A DNA stretch of 64,000 nt from Fibrobacter sp. UWB10. GTDB lineage: Bacteria > Fibrobacterota > Fibrobacteria > Fibrobacterales > Fibrobacteraceae. Made by a program: the position numbers and the translations under genes. Numbering within the stretch: the stretch's first letter is position 1; each line of letters opens with the position of its first letter. Under the pieces are notes generated by a model. The model ran no database searches, was not told where the DNA came from, and was given only the letters and a program-made list of their open reading frames with translations. This document shows positions 1 to 6,938 of the stretch, one piece after another. Location: the NCBI RefSeq assembly GCF_900182935.1, contig NZ_FXUE01000001.1, forward strand, positions 558,001 through 622,000, written 5' to 3'.

Positions 1-413
1 GCGCCCTCAAGATGTTCAAGGCCATGGGTCCGATCCCTGGCCCGGAATACAAGAAGTTTGTGAAGGAAACCTTCAAGGAAGTCAGTTTCAAGGGCATGAC
101 CAAGAAGCCGGTGTACTTGATTGGCGGCACGGGCACAGCGCTGGCCATGGTTTACCTGAACAAGCAACAGTTTGACTACAAGGCCATCGAAGGTTTGGAG
201 CTTTCGATTAGCGACCTAGATGCCGTGACAACAAAAATTTCGAACCTGTCCAAGGAACTGCGCGCTATGCTCCCGGGCCTTGAAAACGGTCGCCACGAAG
301 TCATTATTTGCGGGCTTTTCTGGCTCAAGTCGCTCTTGGAAAAACTCCGCGTCGAAACATTTAAAATTAGCACAGCCGGTTTAAGATTCGGGTTGCTTTA
401 TGAGAATCAATAA
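1..413 (+). CDS. Ppx/GppA phosphatase family protein, C-terminal part (5' end outside window)
   Basis: The frame is open from the window edge (codons in phase with base 3), so only the last ~136 residues are visible. They contain the glycine-rich motif GGTGTALA near residue 41 of the visible part and end in STAGLRFGLLYE, both typical of the C-terminal half of the Ppx/GppA actin-like ATPase fold. Family members hydrolyse inorganic polyphosphate or pppGpp in the cytoplasm; which substrate applies cannot be told from this fragment. The stop overlaps the start of the downstream pseudouridine synthase gene by 14 bases, suggesting translational coupling in one operon. Confidence 0.8.
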   Translation, partial: ALKMFKAMGPIPGPEYKKFVKETFKEVSFKGMTKKPVYLIGGTGTALAMVYLNKQQFDYKAIEGLELSISDLDAVTTKISNLSKELRAMLPGLENGRHEVIICGLFWLKSLLEKLRVETFKISTAGLRFGLLYENQ

Positions 414-1122
414 ATTCATTTCTCTCTGTGGAATTGCGAGCCGCCGCGCCGCCGACACCTTGATTGAAGAAGGTCGCGTGCAGGTGAATGGCGAGACAAT
501 CAAGGACCTCGGTCACCAGGTCGACGAAAACGCCGACGAAATTCTGGTGGACGGCAAGCCCGCCAAGCTCCCCCGCAAAACAACGACCATCATGTTCCAC
601 AAGCCGGCCGGTTGCGTGTGCACCAAGACCGACCCGCAGGGCCGCCGCACCGTATACGATTACCTGCCGCCAGCATACCAAAGCTTAAAGTATGTAGGCC
701 GCCTCGACTTGCAGAGCCGCGGACTGTTGCTGTTTACCGACGACGGCGAACTGCTTCATCGACTCACGCACCCGAGTTATGAAATTCCGCGCAGCTACTA
801 CGTGTGGACGGACCGCCCGTTGAGCGAACACTCCGCGCAAAAACTGGTGGACGGCGTAGACATTCGCGAAGAAGGCGAAGAACAAGAAGAAATCGCATTC
901 GCCACCGACATCTATTTGGAAAAGGGTTTCGCCGAACTCGTGCTGATTGAAGGCAAGAACCGCGAAATCCGCCGCATGATGCGCGCCGTGGGCTACGAGA
1001 TTCGCGACTTGAAGCGCGTGAGCTACTGCAAGCTGACCTTGGGCGACTTGCCCGCCGGCGAATTCCGCGAACTCACCGCAGATGAGATGAACAAACTGAG
1101 GCAAGCGGTTCACGTAAAATAA
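400..1122 (+). CDS. RsuA/RluB/E/F-family pseudouridine synthase
   Basis: This 240-residue protein has an N-terminal S4 RNA-binding domain (about residues 1-45, MRINKFISLCGIASRR) and a pseudouridine synthase domain with the catalytic motif VGRLDLQSRGLLLFT; the catalytic aspartate is Asp103. A conserved EGKNREIRRM segment follows near residues 195-205. The family isomerises specific uridines in 16S or 23S rRNA. Whether this is RsuA-, RluB- or RluE/F-like cannot be settled without phylogeny. The ATG lies inside the end of the Ppx/GppA gene. Downstream, immediately after the stop codon, is a long imperfect palindrome (1121..1201). Confidence 0.92.
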   Translation: MRINKFISLCGIASRRAADTLIEEGRVQVNGETIKDLGHQVDENADEILVDGKPAKLPRKTTTIMFHKPAGCVCTKTDPQGRRTVYDYLPPAYQSLKYVGRLDLQSRGLLLFTDDGELLHRLTHPSYEIPRSYYVWTDRPLSEHSAQKLVDGVDIREEGEEQEEIAFATDIYLEKGFAELVLIEGKNREIRRMMRAVGYEIRDLKRVSYCKLTLGDLPAGEFRELTADEMNKLRQAVHVK

Positions 1123-1201
1123 TGTGAGATGTGTGATGAGGAATGTGAAATGAAAAACAGATCATATCTAATCTCACATTACACATTTCACATCACTCAT
1201 T
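1121..1201. repeat. Imperfect palindrome of ATGTG/GTGATG words directly after a stop codon
   Basis: The 31-base arms at 1121-1151 and 1171-1201 match at 24 of 31 positions when one is reverse-complemented, around a 19-base loop. The left arm begins inside the stop codon of the pseudouridine synthase gene. A related hairpin built of the same words (AATGTGTAGTGTGAGATG) follows the cysS stop codon at 49879..49917. No run of T follows, so it is not a classical intrinsic terminator; it could protect or end the transcript, or be a dispersed repeat family. Confidence 0.7.
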
Positions 1202-1226
1202 TATTAACCAGTAACGAATAACTCTT

Positions 1227-2057
1227 ATGTCAAGGACTCTCTACATCGGTGATGTGCATGGTTGTGCCGACGAACTCGAGCGCATTGTAGACGCATTCGG
1301 TTTTGTGCGCGGCAAAGACACACTGTATCAGACCGGCGACATTATCAACAAAGGCCCCGACATGCTGCGGGCCCTGCAGTTCGTGAAGGATAACGGAATC
1401 CTCACAGTGCGCGGCAACCACGAAGAGCATTTGATTCGTGCGCTGGAACTGCCCGAAAGTGGCTGGACCGAAAAGCAACGCGCCCGATTCGCCAAACTCC
1501 CGATGGATATTTGGCACGCCATCGCCGCCGAAGTAAGCACTTGGCCCCTGTGGCGCGACACCCCACACGCACTGCTGGTTCATGCCGGCTTGGAACCTGG
1601 CAAGGTCAGACTAGAGGACATGGATCGAGAAGTTCTTTTGTCTGTAAGAAAATGGAACGATCGCCCGTGGTTTGAACAAATTAACTGGCCAAAAACTGTT
1701 GTATTCGGACATTGGGCCAAGATGGGATTCGTAAACAAGCCTGGATTTATCGGGCTTGACGCAGGTTGCGTTTACGGTAAAAAGCTGATGGGCTGGTGTC
1801 CTGAAGAAGACAAATTCTACGAAGTGCCTGCCGCCCGCGAATACACTCCGGTTAAGGATAAAGCGAAAACCGCCATCGATGCGCCCTGCATTGTGCCGGG
1901 AGACCAGTTGCCCGAATCTAAGCAACCAAAATCTTTCGAAGACATCAAGGCAAAAATTGCAAGCGGCGACATCGCACTTGCCGACGACAGCGAACACGCC
2001 AAAGAAATCCGCAAAGCATCACCCAGCGTCGCCGCCGAGTGGGCCGGATACCCTTAA
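1227..2057 (+). CDS. PPP-family metallophosphoesterase (Ser/Thr phosphatase or ApaH/PrpE-like)
   Basis: The 276-residue protein carries the metal-binding signature of PPP phosphatases in order: GDVHGC (residues 8-13), GDIINKGPD (37-45), RGNHEEH (62-68), and a later VFGHW. These residues bind two divalent metals and cleave phosphomonoesters or dinucleoside polyphosphates. The substrate is uncertain: protein phosphatases, ApaH (Ap4A hydrolase) and PrpE share this core. The C-terminal ~75 residues are polar, lysine-rich and outside the domain. Its stop overlaps the convergent minus-strand gene by four bases (TTAA). Confidence 0.88.
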   Translation: MSRTLYIGDVHGCADELERIVDAFGFVRGKDTLYQTGDIINKGPDMLRALQFVKDNGILTVRGNHEEHLIRALELPESGWTEKQRARFAKLPMDIWHAIAAEVSTWPLWRDTPHALLVHAGLEPGKVRLEDMDREVLLSVRKWNDRPWFEQINWPKTVVFGHWAKMGFVNKPGFIGLDAGCVYGKKLMGWCPEEDKFYEVPAAREYTPVKDKAKTAIDAPCIVPGDQLPESKQPKSFEDIKAKIASGDIALADDSEHAKEIRKASPSVAAEWAGYP

Positions 2058-2662
2058 AAATCACAGTTTTTAACACAGCGGTTTTGAACAAACTCCGCTT
2101 CAAAAACCATAACGCCCTTATTATAGCGGCGGTACGGTCCATTACGCAGTCCTCGATCTAGAGTCATTTCTTCTTTAAGGCCACCGAGTTCATCAAAAAT
2201 TTTTGCGGTGCCATGTAACTGTCCGCGCATGTACGGCAACTTGCGACGCAGGCGGCCCTTGTCGTCCCATTCTTCGGTCATACCGTCGAGCACGCCACCG
2301 CGGTAAATCTCTTTACTTTTTTTGGTTCCATTTTCGAAGTAGATGGTGGTAATCCCTTCTTCAATTCCGTTCTTGTAACCGATGGTCTGCCAAACTTTTC
2401 CGTTTTCGAAATAGCTTTTGAACACACCGTCGAGCTTGCCGTTTTTATACGGTGCCTCGACTGCGACCTTGCCGTTCGGGTGATAACTGTAGGCTATACC
2501 CTCACGAATGTTAGTCCCTTTTTGGACCGCGTAAAGGCGTGAAAGCGTACTGTCGGCGTAAAATTCTTTTATCGTATCAAGCGCCACCGCTGGCGAATTT
2601 TGCGCCAGCGCAATCGAGCAGAGCCCACATAGAGAAATACACAACGAAATTAACGCTTTCAT
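2054..2662 (-). CDS. Secreted MORN-repeat (YwqK-like) protein
   Basis: From the ATG at 2662 the protein is 202 residues and begins with a clear signal peptide (MKALISLCISLCGLCSIALA). A GTG eight codons upstream would put non-hydrophobic residues before the signal, so I prefer the ATG. The mature part is a series of ~22-residue repeats of the form Y-NG-K---Y-NG--DG, for example YHPNGKVAVEAPYKNGKLDG and YFENGKVWQTIGYKNGIEEG, as in YwqK/MORN_2 proteins. These repeats form beta-hairpins; their function in secreted bacterial proteins is unknown. It is transcribed divergently from the radical SAM gene; a TACATTTG box lies six bases before the ATG. Confidence 0.8.
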   Translation of the reverse strand: MKALISLCISLCGLCSIALAQNSPAVALDTIKEFYADSTLSRLYAVQKGTNIREGIAYSYHPNGKVAVEAPYKNGKLDGVFKSYFENGKVWQTIGYKNGIEEGITTIYFENGTKKSKEIYRGGVLDGMTEEWDDKGRLRRKLPYMRGQLHGTAKIFDELGGLKEEMTLDRGLRNGPYRRYNKGVMVFEAEFVQNRCVKNCDF

Positions 2663-2668
2663 CGAAAC

Positions 2669-2676
2669 CAAATGTA
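2669..2676 (-). promoter_or_regulatory. TAnnTTTG-type promoter box of the MORN gene
   Basis: On the minus strand the sequence is TACATTTG, a full match to the FCB-group -7 consensus TAnnTTTG, ending six bases before the ATG at 2662. If active it would give a nearly or fully leaderless mRNA. A partner box TATTTTGC on the plus strand (2698-2705) lies eight bases before the radical SAM start at 2714. Confidence 0.45.
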
Positions 2677-2713
2677 GCTTTATCACTGATAATTATGTAT
2701 TTTGCCATTGCTT

Positions 2714-4219
2714 ATGCGCATTACTTTTTTAAATCCCCCGTTTCATCCGATGTTCAGTCGCGAGTCGCGCAGTCCGTGCGTGACCAAGTCGTCTACCCTT
2801 TATTGGCCCATGTTTTTGAGCTACGCCGCCGGCACAGTCGAAGCCGACGGTAACGAGATTCAGCTCATCGATAGCCCGGCCATGGAGCTCGACCTTGCGC
2901 AGACTTTGGATGGCATCAAGAAGTTTGACCCCGAGCTCGTAGTTTGCAGCACGAGTACGCCGAGTATTCTGAATGACCTCAAGGTGGTGCACGCCATTAA
3001 AGAAGCGCTCCCGAAAACGAAGATCGCGATTATGGGTACGCACGCTACCGCCGAGCCGCTGGAATCCATGGAAATGGAACCGAGCCTCGACTTCGTGATT
3101 ATCGGCGAGGCGGACTACACCGCCAGGAATCTCGCCCGCTACCTGCGCGGCGACATCAAGGAAATTTCTAGCATCGCTGGTCTCGCCTTCCGCAAAGCAG
3201 ATGGCACGGTCGATTTTCAGCCCGAAGGCCCGAAGATCGAAAACCTCGACGAAATTCCCTGGGTTTCCAAGGTCTACCGCAAGTACCTTTACAGCTGCTA
3301 CAAGAAGTATTTCTACGGCGCCAACCTGAACCCGCTGATTGTGATTCTGTCGGGCCGCGGTTGCCCGAACCGCTGCAGCTACTGCGTGATTCCGCAGACG
3401 CTGAACGGCCACAAGTTCCGCCGCCGCTCTCCGAAGGACGTGGTCGACGAACTGCAGTACATCAAGGAAAACTTTGACGACCTCGGCGAAGTCTTCTTTG
3501 AAGATGACACGTTTACCGCAAGCCACGAACACGTTCGCGAAATCTGCAACCTGATTCTCGAACGCGGCCTCAAGATTACTTGGAGCTGCAACGCTCGCGC
3601 CGATGTTCCGCTCGACTTGCTCAAGCTCATGAAGAAGGCCGGCGGCCGCGAAATGTGCGTGGGCTTCGAAAGCGCCAGCCCGGTGGTTCTCGAAAACATC
3701 CACAAGGGTGTGAAGAACACCGACAAAGCAATCGAGTTCACGAAGAACGCCCGCAAGGCAGGCCTGCTGGTGCACGGCTGCTTCATGGTCGGCAACCCAG
3801 GCGACACGCCAGAAACACTCCGCATGACGCTCGACTACGCCAAGAAGTTGAACCCGAATACGGCTCAGTTCTACCCCATTATGGCATACCCCGGCACCGA
3901 AGCATACAAGGAAGCTTTGGAAAGCGGTGCATTGCAGACAAAGGATTACAACCAGTGGCTGGATAAGGACGGTTTCCACCGCACCACAATCCAGCGCGGA
4001 GAACTCACCAGCCAGGCTCTTGTGGACTTCTGCGACAAGGCCCGCCGTGAATTCTACCTGCGTCCGAGCTACATCCTGCGTCAGGGAATCATGGCAATTA
4101 AGAACCCGCGTGAACGCTACCGCGTGATGCGTGGCTTCGGCACACTCGTGAAGCACTTGTTCCGCAAGCACGGCCAGCTCGCTCCTGTTGCAAGGCAAGC
4201 CCCGACGGTGAAAGAGTAG
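2714..4219 (+). CDS. B12-binding-domain radical SAM protein
   Basis: This 501-residue protein has an N-terminal cobalamin-binding Rossmann-like region (about residues 1-150, with STPSILNDLKVVHAIKEALP and IIGEADYT) and a radical SAM domain with the cluster motif GRGCPNRCSYC (CxxxCxxC), followed by EVFFEDDTF and GFESASP. Such proteins use S-adenosylmethionine and often methylcobalamin for methylation or rearrangement of unactivated carbons in lipids, hopanoids or natural products; the substrate is unknown here. I chose ATG 2714 because it starts the usual MRITFLNPPF segment; a TTG at 2702 lies within a likely promoter box. A strong hairpin terminator follows at 4248. Confidence 0.85.
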   Translation: MRITFLNPPFHPMFSRESRSPCVTKSSTLYWPMFLSYAAGTVEADGNEIQLIDSPAMELDLAQTLDGIKKFDPELVVCSTSTPSILNDLKVVHAIKEALPKTKIAIMGTHATAEPLESMEMEPSLDFVIIGEADYTARNLARYLRGDIKEISSIAGLAFRKADGTVDFQPEGPKIENLDEIPWVSKVYRKYLYSCYKKYFYGANLNPLIVILSGRGCPNRCSYCVIPQTLNGHKFRRRSPKDVVDELQYIKENFDDLGEVFFEDDTFTASHEHVREICNLILERGLKITWSCNARADVPLDLLKLMKKAGGREMCVGFESASPVVLENIHKGVKNTDKAIEFTKNARKAGLLVHGCFMVGNPGDTPETLRMTLDYAKKLNPNTAQFYPIMAYPGTEAYKEALESGALQTKDYNQWLDKDGFHRTTIQRGELTSQALVDFCDKARREFYLRPSYILRQGIMAIKNPRERYRVMRGFGTLVKHLFRKHGQLAPVARQAPTVKE

Positions 4220-4247
4220 ATAGTAGGAAGTAGACAGTAAATAAAAG

Positions 4248-4275
4248 AAAGCCGCGGCGATGAGCTGCGGCTTTT
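4248..4275. terminator. Bidirectional intrinsic terminator
   Basis: An 11-bp stem, AAAGCCGCGGC pairing with GCTGCGGCTTT around a GATGA loop, has T on its plus-strand 3' side and A on the 5' side. It can end both the radical SAM transcript (plus) and the argBD transcript (minus). Confidence 0.85.
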
Positions 4276-4337
4276 CATTTATTCAATCATTTTTCAGCAA
4301 TTCAATTTTTAGGAGAAGCGAGCAGGGCAAGGCCGCA

Positions 4338-4372
4338 GGACCAAAGCTGTACAAAGCGTACAGCGAGAGTCC
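4338..4372. other. Symmetrical cruciform-type hairpin downstream of argD
   Basis: GCTGTAC (4346-4352) pairs with GTACAGC (4358-4364) over a 5-base loop, and an outer GGAC (4338-4341) pairs with GTCC (4369-4372) across a symmetric 4-by-4 internal loop. It lies in the 3' untranslated region of argD (minus strand) between the stop codon and the terminator at 4248. There is no T run. It may stabilise the mRNA end or be a protein-binding palindrome. Confidence 0.5.
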
Positions 4373-4405
4373 GAGAACGCAGCCATGCGACGCTTATCGT
4401 AAAAA

Positions 4406-5602
4406 TTATACGGCGGCGAATGCGCGGCCAAGCTTTTCAAGAGCCTCTTCACATTCAGAAGAAGACACGTTGAGCGGCGGGAGCATACGCAGCACGTTGC
4501 CCTTAGCAGAAAGTACCATGAGCTTTTCAGCGCGGGCAGCAGAGATGATGTTACCGACCGGCATGGATTCGTCGAGTGCTACACCGAGAATCAGGCCTTC
4601 GCCGCGGATTTCCTTGGCGAATGCATACTTTTCGGTAAGAGCCTTGAGGCCAGCCTTGATCTGGGCGGAACGTTCCGCAACGTTCTTCAACAAGCCCGGA
4701 ATCTGCTTCACGACAGCAAGACCTGCGGCGCATGCAATCGGGTTACCGCCGAAAGTCGTACCGTGGTCGCCAGCCTTCAGCTGGTCAGCAATGTGCTGGC
4801 GCAGAAGAACTGCACCGAGCGGGAGACCGCCACCAATTCCCTTGGCAAGTGTTACGAGGTCCGGATTCAGGCCGTACTTTTCGAAACCGAGGAATGTACC
4901 GAGCCTACCCACACCTGCCTGCACTTCGTCAACGATAACGAGGCAGCCGCATTCTTTCTGCAGGCTGTTAATGGTAGCGACCATTTCAGCAGAAAGCGTC
5001 ATCACGCCGCCTTCGGCAGCGAGGCTTTCGAGCATGATAGCGCAAGTGTCCTTGTTGACTTCTTTCTTCAAAGCTTCGCAGTCATTCCAAGTGACATGTA
5101 CGAAGTCACCCGGCATAGAGCCGAAGCCTTCGCGAATAGCCGGCTGACCCGTCGCAGAAAGAGCGGCGAAGGTACGGCCGTGGAAGCTGTTCACGAACGT
5201 CACAATCTTCTGGCGATTCTTTTCGCCCTTTCTATCGAAGTACTTACGTGCGAACTTGATGGCGCCTTCGTTGGCTTCGGTACCGGAATTGCAGAAGAAG
5301 GCCTTGTCGAACTTGGTGATTTCAAGGAGAGCCTTGCCGAGTTCGATCTGCGGGTAGTTCGGGTAAAGGTTGCTGATGTGGTTGAAGTGGTTCATCTGTT
5401 CCACCACAGCATCCTTGATGGCCTGGTTCTGGTGACCGAGTGCATTCACGGCGATACCAGCCACGAAGTCGAGGTACTTGTTGCCCTGATCGTCGTAGAG
5501 GTAAGAGCCTTCGCCCTTTACGAAGTTGATGTCAGCCTTGCCGTAGAGCGGCGCGATAATTTGTTTGTCCTGTTCGAGCAGGTTAGCGCAAGATTGTGCC
5601 AT
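4406..5602 (-). CDS. argD: Acetylornithine aminotransferase
   Basis: A 398-residue class III PLP aminotransferase, the normal family length. Landmarks are the phosphate-binding CNSGTEANE (104-112), NSFHGRT (138-144), the PLP-pyridine aspartate Asp225 in VDEVQAGVGR, and the Schiff-base lysine Lys254 in LAKGIGGG. It converts N-acetylglutamate semialdehyde and glutamate to N-acetylornithine in arginine synthesis. Its start overlaps the end of argB by 20 bases, so the two are translated as an operon (argB first). Paralogues such as GABA or ornithine aminotransferases are possible, but the argB linkage makes ArgD the best call. Confidence 0.93.
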   Translation of the reverse strand: MAQSCANLLEQDKQIIAPLYGKADINFVKGEGSYLYDDQGNKYLDFVAGIAVNALGHQNQAIKDAVVEQMNHFNHISNLYPNYPQIELGKALLEITKFDKAFFCNSGTEANEGAIKFARKYFDRKGEKNRQKIVTFVNSFHGRTFAALSATGQPAIREGFGSMPGDFVHVTWNDCEALKKEVNKDTCAIMLESLAAEGGVMTLSAEMVATINSLQKECGCLVIVDEVQAGVGRLGTFLGFEKYGLNPDLVTLAKGIGGGLPLGAVLLRQHIADQLKAGDHGTTFGGNPIACAAGLAVVKQIPGLLKNVAERSAQIKAGLKALTEKYAFAKEIRGEGLILGVALDESMPVGNIISAARAEKLMVLSAKGNVLRMLPPLNVSSSECEEALEKLGRAFAAV

Positions 5603-6359
5603 AGTTTAAATCTCCATTAATTTGTTTACCAAAGTGTTCCGCGTCCTTCCAACCCACGATGTGGATACTCTTGAGTCCTCGTCGGATCGACTTGAAACTC
5701 TCGCGGACTTTGGGAATCATACCGCCGGAGATGACGCCAGCTTCAATCAGCTTTTCGGCGTCCGCCTCGCTCAGTTCGGGAATCACATTCTTGTTTTCGT
5801 CCATCACGCCCGGCACGTCGCTCACCAGCACAAACTGGTCGGCTTCGAGTGCCACAGCCAGTTCGCTTGCGGCCGTGTCGGCGTTCACGTTCCAGCTCAT
5901 GCCTTCGCCAATCGAAATCGGGCTGACCACCGGAGTCCAACCGGCAGCCCACAGGTCAGCCACAATCTTCGGATTGACCTGCTTGATTTCGCCCACCAGG
6001 CCAAGGTCCACCTTGCCCTGCTTCTTGACGACCTGGAACAGGTTGCCGTCTACACCGGAAATACCGATGGCGTTGCAGTTGTTGTTCAGCAACATGCGCA
6101 CGAGCTTCTTGTTCACGTGGCCAGAAAGGGTCATTTCGACCATCTTCATGATGCCGGGGGTCGTGACTCGGAGACCGTCGATGAATGTCGGTTGTTCCTT
6201 GAGCAAGGCGATATTTTCGTTGATGTCCTTGCCACCGCCGTGAACCACGGCCACCTGACAGCCACTACCGGGGAGGGTAGAGACTGCCGACACAAAATCA
6301 GCGAGCTTGGCTTCGTCGATTGCCAGGCTGCCACCAATTTTTACAACCACTTTTTTCAT
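5583..6359 (-). CDS. argB: Acetylglutamate kinase
   Basis: A 258-residue amino-acid kinase with KIGG (7-10), the phosphate loop HGGGK (40-44), and the substrate-binding stretch around NVNADTAASELA. It phosphorylates N-acetylglutamate, the second step of arginine synthesis, in the cytoplasm. The length matches the short E. coli-like type and it lacks the N-terminal helix associated with arginine feedback-sensitive hexameric enzymes, so feedback control by arginine may be absent here (inference). It is the first gene of argB-argD. A TTTG-N18-TAAATTTA promoter candidate lies about 45-75 bases upstream. Confidence 0.95.
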   Translation of the reverse strand: MKKVVVKIGGSLAIDEAKLADFVSAVSTLPGSGCQVAVVHGGGKDINENIALLKEQPTFIDGLRVTTPGIMKMVEMTLSGHVNKKLVRMLLNNNCNAIGISGVDGNLFQVVKKQGKVDLGLVGEIKQVNPKIVADLWAAGWTPVVSPISIGEGMSWNVNADTAASELAVALEADQFVLVSDVPGVMDENKNVIPELSEADAEKLIEAGVISGGMIPKVRESFKSIRRGLKSIHIVGWKDAEHFGKQINGDLNYGTILR

Positions 6360-6404
6360 GTTTCGATGAATTCCTGTCGGAAGGTGAAAAATGAATTTTT
6401 GCGG

Positions 6405-6434
6405 TAAATTTAGAAAAATACAACTCCACTCAAA
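6405..6434 (-). promoter_or_regulatory. Candidate argB promoter with both -33 and -7 elements
   Basis: Read on the minus strand: TTTG (6431-6434), 18 bases, then TAAATTTA (6405-6412). This matches the Bacteroidetes-type arrangement TTTG-N19-TAnnTTTG with one base off in the second box. It would start transcription near 6398, about 40 bases before the argB ATG. It is one of only two sites in the window where I find both elements. Confidence 0.5.
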
Positions 6435-6465
6435 TACATGTATTCAATTTAAAAGATTAATAAAC

Positions 6466-6546
6466 ATGCGGGAGGGGCCCCAGCTCGGAGTTGCGAAGGC
6501 CGCACGGCCCCCTCCCTGCACCCTCCCCTCCGTTGGCCGACGCTTT
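6466..6546. repeat. 81-bp dispersed repeat, copy 1
   Basis: It matches 9389..9469 at 77 of 81 positions in the same orientation. It contains a GC-rich stem (GGGAGGGG near 6470 with CCCCCTCCC near 6508), an inner GGCC/GGCC pairing, and on the minus strand four G runs (GGGG-A-GGG-TGCA-GGG-A-GGGGG, 6508-6528) that fit a G-quadruplex motif. It lies between two divergent genes. No transposase or target-site duplication is visible. Confidence 0.85.
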
Positions 6547-6615
6547 ATTAATCCTCTTCTGTTCAGTTTTTTCATTTATTTCTTATTTTCCCGTCTGTTC
6601 AGAACAAGATTTTGT

Positions 6616-6623
6616 TATATTGC
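6616..6623 (+). promoter_or_regulatory. Promoter box of the ferredoxin gene
   Basis: TATATTGC, the same octamer as before the Crp/Fnr gene (47654-47661), lies 36 bases before the ferredoxin ATG, preceded by TTTTG. It would leave a ~30-base leader containing the AAAGAGG ribosome-binding site. Confidence 0.4.
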
Positions 6624-6659
6624 ATATATAAACTCAACCAAGACACAAAGAGGTATATT

Positions 6660-6857
6660 ATGGCAATCACGAAAGTTTGGCTGGACGAATCCAGTGACGA
6701 ATGCGTCTCCTGCGGCGCTTGCGAAGCTACTTGCGACGCAGTGTTCGAAGTTCCTGAAAAGATGAAGGTTAAGGAAGGCGTTGACTATTCCGCTTACGAA
6801 AGCGAAATCAAGGACGCTGCTGACAGCTGCCCGGCCGGCGTGATTAAGTACGAGTAA
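6660..6857 (+). CDS. Small 4Fe-4S ferredoxin
   Basis: From the ATG at 6660, behind a good ribosome-binding site (AAAGAGG), the product is 65 residues. Cysteines at 15, 18, 21 and 57 (CVSCGAC ... SCPAG) are in the arrangement of single-cluster 4Fe-4S ferredoxins of the Thermotoga/Desulfovibrio type; Cys25 is an extra cysteine that could form a disulfide. It carries low-potential electrons in the cytoplasm. In this window the obvious partner is the NfnAB transhydrogenase (42036..44422), which uses reduced ferredoxin, but that link is inference. It is monocistronic, closed by a strong terminator. Confidence 0.9.
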   Translation: MAITKVWLDESSDECVSCGACEATCDAVFEVPEKMKVKEGVDYSAYESEIKDAADSCPAGVIKYE

Positions 6858-6900
6858 TCATTAGGGGCGCTAGGCGTCCGTAATCTACTAAAACATTTAA

Positions 6901-6930
6901 AGCTCTGTCTTTTAGACAGAGCTCTTTTTT
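6901..6930 (+). terminator. Intrinsic terminator of the ferredoxin gene
   Basis: A 9-bp stem, AGCTCTGTC pairing with GACAGAGCT, is followed by C and six T. It separates the ferredoxin gene from the convergent lipoprotein gene. Confidence 0.9.
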
Positions 6931-6938
6931 ATGGATTG

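Larger units (their letters stand above)
6360..6659. other. Intergenic region between divergent argB and ferredoxin genes
   Basis: The 300 bases hold the argB promoter candidate (6405-6434), one copy of the 81-bp dispersed repeat (6466-6546), a pyrimidine/T-rich stretch, and the ferredoxin promoter box TATATTGC (6616-6623). I see no coding sequence; the frame that begins at the repeat's ATG is not conserved between repeat copies. Confidence 0.6.

Noticed and set aside
2729-4198. 489-codon open frame opposite the radical SAM gene
   Set aside because: The plus strand has the CxxxCxxC motif and a cobalamin-binding-type domain; the antisense product has no motif.
4260-5147. 295-codon plus-strand frame over the terminator and argD
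   Set aside because: It begins inside the terminator hairpin and mirrors argD; Ser/Pro/Arg-rich without a domain.
6466-6546. Small peptide gene starting MREGPQLGVAK in the repeat
   Set aside because: The same ATG frame exists in both copies only because the DNA is nearly identical; the base differences change amino acids and no ribosome-binding site precedes it.
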